Notes: a model not told the origin generated them from the letters alone. Counted from the stretch's first letter, positions 27,254 through 37,136 are shown. The stretch: DNA of 64,000 nucleotides from an uncultured Burkholderiales bacterium (GCA_903844385.1 CAIMTJ010000042.1:39095-103094), one strand, 5' to 3'. A program made the numbers and translations.

Positions 27254-27277
27254 AAAAAAATCTGACATCGTGTCAGA
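27254..27277 (-). terminator. Rho-independent terminator downstream of the sensor kinase gene
   Basis: Minus strand TCTGACA-CGA-TGTCAGA followed by TTTTTTT; lies between the kinase stop (27329) and mipA-like gene. Confidence 0.82.
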
Positions 27278-27328
27278 CTTTCCATCTCAAAGAGGGAACG
27301 ATGACGACTGCTGACAAGACACTCCAAC

Positions 27329-28939
27329 TCACACCGACTCGAGCAAGTGAGCCACCGGCGCATGATTTGGGTGCATGAGCGCTTTGGGCTCCACTCGCAA
27401 AGTGACCTTGACCACATTTTGATCGTCTTCCACCATCTCCAAATCGGCGTAATGCACACGAGCGATTTCCTTACACAAACTCAATCCCAAGCCATGGCCA
27501 TCGATCAAACGAGTGTGTGAATCAACGCCGCGGTAAAAACGCTCAAAAGCACGTTCGACCAAATCGTGTGACATTTTGGCTGTCGGGTTACTAAAGACCA
27601 ACACCAATTGATGTTGATCCATTCGGGCCTCAAAATGAATCCACCCCTGCTCCACGTTGTAGTTCACCGCATTGGTGTACAGGTTGTGAATCAACTGTTG
27701 TATAAGCTGGGTGTCGCAATACCAATACAGTCCTTTTTCAATACTGGAAGTCACCTTCAATTTGTCTTGAAACATATTGGCATCCATCACCAACTCATCC
27801 AACATGTCGCTCACGTTGACCTGGGAGGCTGACAAGGTGAGCGAGCCCGCATCGGCTTTTGATAAGAGCAACAACTTGTCGGTGATAGAGATCAATCGAT
27901 CAATCTCATCGGACATTTGTGACAGACGAATTTGTTGTCTCGATCCTTCCTCACAATCGGCAATGGCGCGCTCAGCATATCCACGCAAAATGGTGAGGGG
28001 TGTGCGCAACTCATGAGAAGCGTCAGCAGAAAAGCGTCCCGCTTGAAAAAAAGATGCGCGAAGCCTCTCTCTGAGTAAATTGAACACATCAACAAAGTCC
28101 TTGAACTCATTGAAGCTCGACTGCGCATGCAAGGGCTTGTCCAAGTCTTTGGTCTCAAGTTGAAAAAGCCTGTACTTGAGCTTTTCCAGAGGATTGATGA
28201 CGGTACGGGTGACCAAAAAGGTGGTCACCAAAACGGTGATCAACAAGACTGGCAATACGGCAATCAACACCTTGTCGCGTATATCCCAAATGAGGTCAAC
28301 ATAAGCATCCACAGCCGATCTGGGAACGGCCAACCAACTCACAGGCAACTGGACACTCTTGGGGGCGATCTCAATGACCATCCAATCCAAGCCGTGAAGC
28401 GTCATCACACCTTCTTGGGTTTGGTGGTTGACCCCTTTGACCTCGAAGTTTTTCCAGGCGCTGTATTGAGAAGCGGCAGCGATCAAGTCAACGCAAAACA
28501 AACGGGCTTTTCGACCAGAAGGATCCACTACAGCACCCAAGCCAAAGGTGGCCAAGCCTTGCTGGTCACAGTGAAAAGATCGCTTGACCACTTCGTCCAC
28601 AAACACCTGCTTATAGTCAAACTTGTATGAGCCAAAGGTCTCGCTCGAATCGGAAAATCTGGGGATATCTTGTAGCTTGAGATCATCAACTGCAGGGGGG
28701 GTATAGCGTATCAACAGCTCGGACTGAATCTTGTCATGGATGATGTTCCACACCATGGTTTGGGAGACCCATCGATTGAACGCCAAAAATAGCAACGTGC
28801 ACACGAGCGCTTGGATCGCGATCAGAAACCGAAACGAGTAAACCCATTTGAATAAGCGCTGAGAGTCAAAGGTCATGGCTAACGTTTTTAATTTTATAGC
28901 CCACACCACGAATGGACTCAATCGGGAATTCAGCCACAT
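27329..28939 (-). CDS. Two-component sensor histidine kinase
   Basis: HAMP-like region, H-box ASHELRTPLTILRGYAERA, N-box HNLYTNAVNYN, G-box IDGHGLGLSLCKEIARVHYADLEM. Confidence 0.93.
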   Translation of the reverse strand: MWLNSRLSPFVVWAIKLKTLAMTFDSQRLFKWVYSFRFLIAIQALVCTLLFLAFNRWVSQTMVWNIIHDKIQSELLIRYTPPAVDDLKLQDIPRFSDSSETFGSYKFDYKQVFVDEVVKRSFHCDQQGLATFGLGAVVDPSGRKARLFCVDLIAAASQYSAWKNFEVKGVNHQTQEGVMTLHGLDWMVIEIAPKSVQLPVSWLAVPRSAVDAYVDLIWDIRDKVLIAVLPVLLITVLVTTFLVTRTVINPLEKLKYRLFQLETKDLDKPLHAQSSFNEFKDFVDVFNLLRERLRASFFQAGRFSADASHELRTPLTILRGYAERAIADCEEGSRQQIRLSQMSDEIDRLISITDKLLLLSKADAGSLTLSASQVNVSDMLDELVMDANMFQDKLKVTSSIEKGLYWYCDTQLIQQLIHNLYTNAVNYNVEQGWIHFEARMDQHQLVLVFSNPTAKMSHDLVERAFERFYRGVDSHTRLIDGHGLGLSLCKEIARVHYADLEMVEDDQNVVKVTLRVEPKALMHPNHAPVAHLLESV

Positions 28940-29567
28940 TTTTTTGGTTCGTAGGGTTCAATTTCTTTTTGATGCGCTGAATGCATACATCGACCACGTT
29001 GGTTTGGGGATCAAATTCAATGGCCCAGACGTGTTTGAGAATTTGTTTGCGCGTAAAGATGTGACCCGGCGTGCGCATCAAGTACTCAAGCAAGGTGAAT
29101 TCGCGCTGGCTCAGCACCATGGCATGGTCTAGCCATTGCACCCGGCGAGTGATGCGATCCAAGCTCAGTTGCCCCACCACCAACAAAGAATTTTCTTGGC
29201 CCTTGTGGGTGATCATCAAGGATTTGACTCGGGCAATCAACTCCTCCACATAAAAGGGCTTGGGCAAGTAGTCGTTGGCACCAGCCTCAAACCCGATCAA
29301 ACGGTCACTCAAGTCGCCTTTGGCGGTGAGGATGATCACGGGAATAGCACTGCCTGACTGTCTAATGTTGCTCAAGACCTCGATACCGTCCATGCCTGGC
29401 AGCATCAAGTCGAGCACGATGGCGTCATACTCACCGGTGAGCGCTGCTTTCAAGCCAACCGTACCCTGGGTGAAATGGTCTGTCTCAAAGCCGACCTGCG
29501 AGAAGCCTTGAAGCACAAAGTCTGCAATTTTGAGTTCGTCTTCGATGAGCAAAATTTTCATGGTCAT
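28866..29567 (-). CDS. OmpR/PhoB-family response regulator
   Basis: MTMKILLIEDELKIADFVLQGFSQ, receiver motif AIVLDLMLPGMDGIEVL, winged-helix C-terminus. Overlaps kinase gene. Confidence 0.95.
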   Translation of the reverse strand: MTMKILLIEDELKIADFVLQGFSQVGFETDHFTQGTVGLKAALTGEYDAIVLDLMLPGMDGIEVLSNIRQSGSAIPVIILTAKGDLSDRLIGFEAGANDYLPKPFYVEELIARVKSLMITHKGQENSLLVVGQLSLDRITRRVQWLDHAMVLSQREFTLLEYLMRTPGHIFTRKQILKHVWAIEFDPQTNVVDVCIQRIKKKLNPTNQKNVAEFPIESIRGVGYKIKNVSHDL

Positions 29568-29700
29568 ACTCTACATTGAAAATCACGTCCTATCAAAAAA
29601 AGGACGACTTTAACCCCAAGACTATAGGCGTTTGATCGCCATTGTTGACCAAAAAGAGACGGATTGCTGGGTTTAGAGCCGCCCTCGCTGCATTCATGAC

Positions 29701-30324
29701 TTAGCCGGCATGGTGGGATGAACCCACCCAACCTGGCAAATAACCCGCCGCTGCGGACACGGCAAGAGCCACGCCCGCTTGGGTGAGCGTTGGCCAATGC
29801 GGTTTTTTGGGGATGGGCAAATGCACCCGAAAGTGCTCGGCCCACAAAAATTCACTGTAGGGGGTGGTGTCCTTGGCGTATCCACCCGCTTTTCGAACCA
29901 ATCCAGCCAAACTGCGGTACGGATCGTCCCTGAGCTCGCTCACATGGGCTGGGAGCTTGTCAACGCTCACCCGCCGGCCCTTTTCATTGAAGGGATACAC
30001 CCATTGGTGAAACTCCATCATGCGCCAAAACGTCACTTCGTCCAAATGGGACCAATCCGAGAGCACCATTAAAAAGACTTTCTTCTGCCCAACATGGTGC
30101 AAGGCCAAACCCAAGTGATGGTGATCCACAATATAGGGCTTGAGGCCTGGCCCCATCACACAAGGAAACCAATGCTGGGTGAGAATTTCTTTGCGCGCTT
30201 TCTTGGGTAAGGCTTGCCACTCATCAACTTTGTTGTGCACCTCCCAGTAACCAACAGAGCACTGCGTTGGGATGAGATCGTCCAAGAAGGCTGGCACAGT
30301 GTGGTGATGAAGGGGTCGCAACAT
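29701..30324 (-). CDS. ParB-like nuclease-family protein (ParBc_2 / PF08857-type)
   Basis: IPTQCSVGYWEVHNKVDEWQAL...VMGPGLKPYIVDHHHLGLAL...VLSDWSHLDEVTFWRMM...DDPYRSLAGLVRKAGGYAKDTTPYSEFLWAE matches family signature from memory. Confidence 0.85.
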   Translation of the reverse strand: MLRPLHHHTVPAFLDDLIPTQCSVGYWEVHNKVDEWQALPKKARKEILTQHWFPCVMGPGLKPYIVDHHHLGLALHHVGQKKVFLMVLSDWSHLDEVTFWRMMEFHQWVYPFNEKGRRVSVDKLPAHVSELRDDPYRSLAGLVRKAGGYAKDTTPYSEFLWAEHFRVHLPIPKKPHWPTLTQAGVALAVSAAAGYLPGWVGSSHHAG

Positions 30325-30406
30325 AAACGCGCTCTCAGAGTAAAAAATGAAAGAAAAGGGGTGCAGTCTCCAGCGCAGAACTCAGGGTCAGTCCAGTCCT
30401 CTGCCC

Positions 30407-31402
30407 TCAAGGCTCTTGAACTTGAATGACCACATTGCCCATGACCTTGCCCGCCTCCACCCACTCGTGGGCTGAAGCGATATCGTCCAGGGTCGTGGTT
30501 TTCCCCACAGCGTGCACCAAGACGCTCTTTTGAAGCATCTCATTCAATTGGAGCAAACAGTCTTCGCGGTCTTTTGGCTTCAAGTCATAAACCAAAAAGA
30601 ATTTCAAATCGACGGATTTCCACAAAAGAGGCCTGAAGGGCATCTTCACTTCGGCCGAGTTCGAACCGTAGCAGACCACGCGCGAGTGGCTGGCAATAGC
30701 GGTTGTTTGCAGCAACTCACACGTGCTGGAAAAATCCATATCAATCACGCAGTCCACCCCCTTGCCGTCGGTCAATCGAGCCACCTCGTCCACAATCGAT
30801 TCGGTTTTGTAGTTGATCAAGTGCTCAACCCCCGCGCTCAAGGCATGTGCCGCACGGGTGGCTGAGCCCACCGTACCAATCACCTGAGCACCTGACATGC
30901 GAGCCATCTGACTGGCATAGTGTCCGACGGCAGAACCCGCACCCGTGACCAGCACTGTTTTACCTTCGAGGGGCCCACACAAACGGATGGCTTGCAAGGC
31001 TGTCAAAGCAGGAATACCTAAACATGCAGCGCTTTCAAAATCGAGATGATCGGGCATCTTGACCGCATGCGAGGAGGCAATCGTCAAAAACTCGCAAGCG
31101 CTGCCATGGGGGCGAGCCCACTGGGCATTCCACAGCCACACGCGTTCACCGATTCTGGAAGGCGACACACCGTCGCCCACGCTCACCACAATCCCCGCAC
31201 CGTCACTGTGGGGGATGATGCGTGATCCAGCCACAGGGCGAGTCAAACGGGACTTGACATCGGAGGGATTGACCCCAGAGGTGATGACCTTCACTCCGAC
31301 TTCTGCCGGGCCCGGCTTTTGGGGGGCCATCTCGCCCACGACCAAGCACTCCCTGGCGGGACCATTTTTTTCGTACCAAGCTGCTTTCATTGATGACTCC
31401 AT
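30407..31402 (-). CDS. Zinc-type alcohol dehydrogenase / quinone oxidoreductase (MDR family)
   Basis: MKAAWYEKNGPARECLVVGEMAPQKPGPAEVGVKVITSGVNPSDVKSR...TVLVTGAGSAVGHYASQMARMSGAQVIGTVGS. Confidence 0.93.
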   Translation of the reverse strand: MESSMKAAWYEKNGPARECLVVGEMAPQKPGPAEVGVKVITSGVNPSDVKSRLTRPVAGSRIIPHSDGAGIVVSVGDGVSPSRIGERVWLWNAQWARPHGSACEFLTIASSHAVKMPDHLDFESAACLGIPALTALQAIRLCGPLEGKTVLVTGAGSAVGHYASQMARMSGAQVIGTVGSATRAAHALSAGVEHLINYKTESIVDEVARLTDGKGVDCVIDMDFSSTCELLQTTAIASHSRVVCYGSNSAEVKMPFRPLLWKSVDLKFFLVYDLKPKDREDCLLQLNEMLQKSVLVHAVGKTTTLDDIASAHEWVEAGKVMGNVVIQVQEP

Positions 31403-31544
31403 TTGACCAGGGTTGATAAGTTGTTACGCTCATCATAGCCAAGTTTTGACCGCCAGTCTTCACGAGAATTCGCCAAGCCGCATGCCAAAGACTCCATTTG
31501 GACAATGAGGCCGCCTCACGCAGACCTCAACACGAGCGCCCTTG

Positions 31545-31560
31545 GGGTATGTCCATACCC
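31545..31560. promoter_or_regulatory. Palindrome GGGTATG-TC-CATACCC in divergent promoter region
   Basis: Perfect 7-bp arms, 2-nt spacer, between divergent MDR dehydrogenase and Rieske oxygenase genes. Confidence 0.5.
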
Positions 31561-31617
31561 AGAACACCGTCACAATGTGTGAAAATACAAGTCAATTCAC
31601 ACTCATAACCTCTCGTC

Positions 31618-32919
31618 ATGTGCCCACTCGACCAACCCCTCAACACTCTGCCCAAGACCAGCTCGGTGCAGCCAGAAAACCGCGCCACTGGGCTGGCTCG
31701 CGCCTGGCCCCAAGAGGGCTTCACGCGCGCACCCTATTGGGTCTACTTGGATGCGCAGACCTACGCCCACGAGCAAACCCACATCTTTCGCGGCAAGCAT
31801 TGGCACTATGTGGGCTTAGAGGTGGAAGTTCCCACCCCGGGGGATTACAAAACCACCTACATTGGCGAGCAATCGGTGGTGCTCACACGTGCAGATGACC
31901 ACAGCTTGAATGTGCTGGTGAACCGCTGCGCTCACCGAGGCAACATGGTCTGCCGCGAAGCGTTTGGCAAGGCCAAAAAACTGTACTGCGTCTACCACGC
32001 CTGGAGCTTTACCCTCAAAGGAGATTTGAGTCATGCCGCCTTTAGTCAAGGTCTGCGTGGCGAGGGAGGTCTGCCCAAGGACTTCCAACTGAGTGAGCAT
32101 GGGCTGCAAAAATGCCGGGTTGCCACCTTGTGTGGATTGGTCTTTGCGACGTTTTCAGAAGAAACGCCCCCACTTGAAGATTGGCTTGGCGAAGTTGCCG
32201 TCGGTATCAAGCGAGTCTTGAACCGCCCGCTCAAAGTCCTCGGCTACGACACCCAGCGCATCCATGCCAACTGGAAAGCGTATCACGAGAACCCACGCGA
32301 CTCCTACCATGCCAATATCTTGCACACCTTTTATGGCACCTTTGGCCTCTCGCGCATGTCCCAAGAGTCGGGCATGGTTTTGGACAAGGCCGGGCGCCAT
32401 GTGTATTTCTACACGAAAGCGGGAACCGAGAAAAAGTCAGCCGACTACGAAGCCACCACCGCACAATTGCGCTCGCACAATGATGGACTCCAACTTGAAG
32501 ATCCCAGTATTTTGGGCTGGAAGGATGAATTCGGCGACGGAGTGAGTGTTCAAATTTTGAGCACCTACCCGGGATTTGTGCTGCACCAAATCGCCCACAG
32601 TTTGGCCACACGTCAAATTTGCCCCAAGGGCGTGGGACAGACCGATTTGGTCTGGACTTACTTTGGCTTTGCTGATGATGACGAGACCATGACACAAAAA
32701 CGCTTGGTGCAAACCAATTTGGCTGGCTCAGCAGGCATGGTTTCGGTGGAAGACGCGGCAGTGTGCGAGATGATGCAGCACGCCATGGCCGACGCACAAG
32801 TCGGTGAGTCCTTCATTGAAATGGGTGGTAAGGAGCTCGATATCCAAGGTTCAAGCAAACTCTCAGAGCGCGCCATCCGCAATTTTTGGCACCATTACAA
32901 ACAGGACATGGGCTTTTAA
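31618..32919 (+). CDS. Aromatic ring-hydroxylating dioxygenase, Rieske alpha subunit
   Basis: Rieske motif CAHRGNMVCREAFGKAKKLYCVYHAWSF; catalytic-domain segment ENPRDSYHANILH. Confidence 0.95.
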   Translation: MCPLDQPLNTLPKTSSVQPENRATGLARAWPQEGFTRAPYWVYLDAQTYAHEQTHIFRGKHWHYVGLEVEVPTPGDYKTTYIGEQSVVLTRADDHSLNVLVNRCAHRGNMVCREAFGKAKKLYCVYHAWSFTLKGDLSHAAFSQGLRGEGGLPKDFQLSEHGLQKCRVATLCGLVFATFSEETPPLEDWLGEVAVGIKRVLNRPLKVLGYDTQRIHANWKAYHENPRDSYHANILHTFYGTFGLSRMSQESGMVLDKAGRHVYFYTKAGTEKKSADYEATTAQLRSHNDGLQLEDPSILGWKDEFGDGVSVQILSTYPGFVLHQIAHSLATRQICPKGVGQTDLVWTYFGFADDDETMTQKRLVQTNLAGSAGMVSVEDAAVCEMMQHAMADAQVGESFIEMGGKELDIQGSSKLSERAIRNFWHHYKQDMGF

Positions 32920-32982
32920 GTCTGGTGTGTTGACGCCCACCAATTTGACACCTTCCAAGCTTCACCGCATCAGAAATAGACC

Positions 32983-33462
32983 ATGATTGAATTTGAAACC
33001 CATTACCGAGCCGTAGAACAACTGATCTATGCCTGGGCTCGCGCCATTGACGAAGACCGGGTTGAACACATCCCCACCTTGCTGCTCGAAGACGCGCGCT
33101 ATACAGTCAAGTCTCGCTTTAACCATGACCGTGGCTTGCCGCTTGCTGTGATCGACGCCCACGGCGCGGCACAGTTGCGCGACCGCATTTTGTCCATGCG
33201 AAAAGCCAATGTCTATCAACCCCAGCACTACCGCCACATCCTCTCGGGTGTGCACATCTCCAGCCAACACAATGACACTCTTCATGTGACCCACAACTTC
33301 CTGATTGTGCGAACGATGGATTTGAGTGGGGATATGAAAATCTTCGCCACAGGCCAATGCCAAGATCAAATCGTGCTCACCCCAGAAGGTGCGAGATTCA
33401 AAGAAAGACTTTTCCTTTTTGATTCCCGCATTATTGAGACTTTGATGGTCATCCCCATTTAG
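32983..33462 (+). CDS. Aromatic ring-hydroxylating dioxygenase, beta subunit
   Basis: 159 aa SnoaL-like: EFETHYRAVEQLIYAWARAIDEDRVEHIPTLLLEDARYTVKSRFNHDRGLPLAVID; follows alpha subunit. Confidence 0.9.
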   Translation: MIEFETHYRAVEQLIYAWARAIDEDRVEHIPTLLLEDARYTVKSRFNHDRGLPLAVIDAHGAAQLRDRILSMRKANVYQPQHYRHILSGVHISSQHNDTLHVTHNFLIVRTMDLSGDMKIFATGQCQDQIVLTPEGARFKERLFLFDSRIIETLMVIPI

Positions 33463-33515
33463 ACCTATCGTGCGTCCAAGATCAACCCCATTTGAGACAT
33501 CAACCGAGCCGCGCC

Positions 33516-34520
33516 ATGAACAAAACACCGCCTACATTGCAACGACGTGAAGCTCTTGCGCTCCTGAGCGCTGCGGGATTTGGCGCTGGACTGCCGCTAT
33601 CTTGCGCTTGGGCTGACATCATCTCCGAGTGGCCTCAAAAACCCATTCGTTTGGTCGTTCCCAACCCAGCCGGGGGCTCGGCCGATGTATTGCCCAGGCT
33701 TGTGTGCGAGGCTTTGTCGATCAAATTCAACCAAGCGGTGATTGTCGACAATAGACCGGGTGCTGCAGGCAACATCGGCGCGGAGTGGTTCAATGCAGCT
33801 GAGCCTGATGGCTACACCTTGATGGCATCCCCGCCCACCACACTGACCATCAACGTGAGCCTTTACCCCAAGATCAATTACGATCCCAGTAAATTCGTTC
33901 CCATCACAGTGCTGGCCACCGTGAGCAACGCCTTGTTGGTCCACCCTTCTGTTCCCGCTCAAACGCTGCAAGAATTCATCGCCTATGCGCGCGCCAATCC
34001 CGATAAGTTGGCCTATGCTTCCCAAGGCAACGGCTCAACGGCTCACCTCACGGCTGAACTGTTCAAGCAAAAAACGGGCACCCATTTGACGCACATTCCT
34101 TACAAGGGGGATGCGCCGGCCATTGCCGACTTGTTGGCGGGTCATGTACAAGTGATGTTTGGCAATTTGTCGGCAGCTTCTGCGCATTTGAAGTCAGGGA
34201 AATTAAGAATTTTGGCTGTCACCAGTCCCAAACGCAATCCCAATCACCCACAAATTCCCGCCATCAATGAAGTGCTCCCAGGGCTCGTATCGGTGACGTG
34301 GTTTGGGGTCGTGGCTCCCCCCAAAACCCCCATGGCCATTGCCAACAAAATCTCCAAAGCCATCGCTGAGATTTTAAGAAGCCCAGAGATCGTTAAAAAA
34401 TACGAGGAACTTGGCGCAGAGCCAGTGGGAAATACGCCCGAGGAGCTCGCACAGTGGATGAAAGAAGAGACTCAACGCTGGCGTGAGGTGATCCGCAGCG
34501 GTAACGTCGTGATCGACTAA
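33516..34520 (+). CDS. Bug family tripartite tricarboxylate transporter substrate-binding protein
   Basis: WPQKPIRLVVPNPAGGSADVLPRLVCEAL...IVDNRPGAAGNIGAEWFNAAEPDGYTLM. Confidence 0.94.
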   Translation: MNKTPPTLQRREALALLSAAGFGAGLPLSCAWADIISEWPQKPIRLVVPNPAGGSADVLPRLVCEALSIKFNQAVIVDNRPGAAGNIGAEWFNAAEPDGYTLMASPPTTLTINVSLYPKINYDPSKFVPITVLATVSNALLVHPSVPAQTLQEFIAYARANPDKLAYASQGNGSTAHLTAELFKQKTGTHLTHIPYKGDAPAIADLLAGHVQVMFGNLSAASAHLKSGKLRILAVTSPKRNPNHPQIPAINEVLPGLVSVTWFGVVAPPKTPMAIANKISKAIAEILRSPEIVKKYEELGAEPVGNTPEELAQWMKEETQRWREVIRSGNVVID

Positions 34521-34593
34521 AACGCCCCCCTCTTTGTGAGCGGGACATGGCGTTTAAAAACTCAAACGCCGTGCAGTTCAAGCCCGGCTTGCC

Positions 34594-35640
34594 TCAACCC
34601 CAGTTTTCATAAACACCCAGTTTGCGGTGCAGTGGAGACTCATCGGTCATGAACACAAAGCAGGCTTGCTCAGCGCTCAAATTTTTGAGTGTCACTGCGC
34701 CATAGCCTGGTACGCAAGCCGTGTCGGCGTCTTTTAAAACAAAGACCTTGTCTTCAAACTTCAACTCCATGCCCTGGCCCTCAATCACGTGAAACACACA
34801 TGCAGGAGAGCGCGCGGGCATGCGCAGCGTTTGGCCTGGGCGTAACATCAAAGCGTAATAGCCCAAAATATTTTCCGCATCGTGGCCATTCAAAGCGTTG
34901 ATGTAGGTCACTTGGACGCACTCCACCTGTGCTGCATCATTGGCCAAGTTGATCAAAGCGGCTTTGACATCCGTCCATGCGAACCGAAGGATCGGATAGG
35001 CCTTGTCAGAGCGGTTGAAAAATGGTGTGGGAATCACCCCGGCACGACTGTACTGCGCTTCACCGTGGCCAGGCGTGAGTTCTTGCTGTGTGCCGTTGAC
35101 GTGGTAGGACGTTTCCATGTAATAAACCATGGGCAAATCCAACACATCGAGCCAAATGACCGGCTGATCCCCATCATGACCGTGCTCGTGCCACAAACCA
35201 GTGGGCGTCAAGATCAAGTCGCCTCGACTCATGGGGCACTTCTCGCCTTGCACCGTGGTGTAGGCACCTTCACCCTCAACAATCATCCGCACGGCGTTGG
35301 GCGTATGGCGATGGGGAGGGGCCAGTTCGCCGGGCAACAAGAGTTGCATGCCCAAATAAATCGCCGCACTGGCTTGCATCTTTTGCAGGCCGTGTCCAGG
35401 GTTGGCCAACACCAAAACACGTCGCTCAGCCTTCTCAATGGGCGTGAGCTCACCGGCTTGGATGAGCAAAGGTCGAATGTCTTGATAGGCCCAAGCCGTG
35501 GCCTGGGTCAAAGGCCTCGGTTTGGTGGGCGGCAAGACGCCCCTTAAGCTGGGCCACAACGGCACCAGGTTGTGCGCGGTCAAGTCTTGCACATACGATT
35601 GAGGCAAATCTTCCAATTTGGCCAGTTCTACATCTTCCAT
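34594..35640 (-). CDS. Gentisate 1,2-dioxygenase (bicupin)
   Basis: LVPLWPSLRGVLPPTKPRPLTQATAWAYQDIRPLLIQAGELTPIEKAERRVLVLANPGHG...YLGMQLLLPGELAPPHRHTPNAVRMIVEGEGAYTTVQGEKCPM. Start at 35640. Confidence 0.92.
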   Translation of the reverse strand: MEDVELAKLEDLPQSYVQDLTAHNLVPLWPSLRGVLPPTKPRPLTQATAWAYQDIRPLLIQAGELTPIEKAERRVLVLANPGHGLQKMQASAAIYLGMQLLLPGELAPPHRHTPNAVRMIVEGEGAYTTVQGEKCPMSRGDLILTPTGLWHEHGHDGDQPVIWLDVLDLPMVYYMETSYHVNGTQQELTPGHGEAQYSRAGVIPTPFFNRSDKAYPILRFAWTDVKAALINLANDAAQVECVQVTYINALNGHDAENILGYYALMLRPGQTLRMPARSPACVFHVIEGQGMELKFEDKVFVLKDADTACVPGYGAVTLKNLSAEQACFVFMTDESPLHRKLGVYENWG

Positions 35641-35713
35641 GTCTAGACTCCTTTGTTGATCTTGTTGTTGAATTGACCCCAAGGCCGCACTAACCAAATG
35701 CACACTAAAAAAA

Positions 35714-36934
35714 TCAGCCTATCGTTTGAGCTTGAACCCCAGACAGGCAATTGTCAAGCTTCCAACCATACAACCATTCCAGCGCATCGTAAAACCGCTC
35801 TGTGCTGCGCCCACGCCACATATCATTTCTCACCAAACGCTCGACACCGCTGGCATGGTAAATTTTACCCATTTGGCGCGATGACAGCACGATCCTGGCC
35901 GTCCTTGCAACCCGAGCTTGTTGATACATTTGAAAAGCACGAACCCAATCGTGATCGCAAACACGCAAGCACTGGGCAAGCGTCACCGCGTCCTCCATGG
36001 CCATGCAAGCGCCTTGGGCCATGTACTGTGTGGTGGGGTGGGCGGCGTCGCCAAGAAGCGTGCAGCGCCCAAAACTCCACTGCGCAATCGGGTCACGATC
36101 GGCTGTGGCCCAGCGCCGCCAGCTCTTGGGTAGGTCAATGAGTTGACGTGCCTCGGGACACACCCCATCAAAATAACTTTGCACCTCTGCTTGAGAGCCC
36201 TCACTCACCCCCCACTCTTCCGTTTGTCTGGAGTGAAAGGTCACGACCACGTTGTATTGCTCACCACCTTTGAGTGGGTAATGCACCAAGTGACAATTGG
36301 GGCCCACCCAAAGCGCCGCAGCATTCCACTGCAAGTCTTTGGGAAACTCCTCGACAGGCACAACAGCGCGGTAGACCACATGACCCGTGACTCGGTGCGG
36401 GTCTGCCACAAAATGCTCACGCACCACCGACTTCACGCCATCGGCACCAATCAAGGCTTGACCCTCAAAGGATCGGTTGTGTTGATCGTAGACACGCACC
36501 CCATGGTCGGTGGTCTCGATACGCTCAATGCGAGTAGAAATGAGAAAATCAACGAGTCCACTTTCCTCAGCCGCTTCTAGGAGCGACTGGTGCATATCAG
36601 CTCGGTGAATGACAGCATAGGGGTTGTCAAAGCGATCACGAAACGCCTGCGCCGTTGGGATTTTGACAACGACTTGACCATCGACTGCATCTTGCATGAT
36701 CAAGTCATCGGTGTAGACCGCGCGGCTTCTCGCGCGCTCACCCAGTCCGAGTGCATCAAAGGCGGCAAAGGCATTGGGGCCGAGTTGAATGCCAGCGCCA
36801 ATTTCCCCCAGCTGCGGGGCTTGCTCGAGAACGGTGGAGGCAACCCCTTGCTTGGACAATGCCAGGGCCGCGGCCAAACCTCCGATACCCCCTCCAACGA
36901 TCAAAACACGGGCCGATTGCGACAATGGGGACAT
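35714..36934 (-). CDS. FAD-dependent monooxygenase, 3-hydroxybenzoate 6-hydroxylase-like
   Basis: ARVLIVGGGIGGLAAALALSKQGVASTVLEQAPQLGEIGAGIQLGPNA...CTLLGDAAHPTTQYMAQGACMAMEDAVTLAQCL; adjacent to gentisate dioxygenase. Confidence 0.88.
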   Translation of the reverse strand: MSPLSQSARVLIVGGGIGGLAAALALSKQGVASTVLEQAPQLGEIGAGIQLGPNAFAAFDALGLGERARSRAVYTDDLIMQDAVDGQVVVKIPTAQAFRDRFDNPYAVIHRADMHQSLLEAAEESGLVDFLISTRIERIETTDHGVRVYDQHNRSFEGQALIGADGVKSVVREHFVADPHRVTGHVVYRAVVPVEEFPKDLQWNAAALWVGPNCHLVHYPLKGGEQYNVVVTFHSRQTEEWGVSEGSQAEVQSYFDGVCPEARQLIDLPKSWRRWATADRDPIAQWSFGRCTLLGDAAHPTTQYMAQGACMAMEDAVTLAQCLRVCDHDWVRAFQMYQQARVARTARIVLSSRQMGKIYHASGVERLVRNDMWRGRSTERFYDALEWLYGWKLDNCLSGVQAQTIG

Positions 36935-37136
36935 GATCGAGAAAACCTTTTTTGCACTTGCACACAAGACCAACGGGGCGGACATCAAGTCTCAATGGCT
37001 TCTTGCAGCCCGTAACTGCCCAGTATAAACGCTAGCTCCTCTCTGAGCCCCATCGCTGTTAGCGGCCTCAGCGGTGAGCGGGTCTGAATTTCATCCTTGA
37101 GCCCCGATTCGCCACATCCAACACCCCGAAATAAGT

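Noticed and set aside
29586-29606. CGTCCT...AGGACG hairpin upstream of the response regulator
   Set aside because: Only 6-bp arms with the A-run inside the loop; weak as terminator or operator.
34882-35547. 221-aa plus-strand ORF
   Set aside because: Antisense to gentisate dioxygenase gene.
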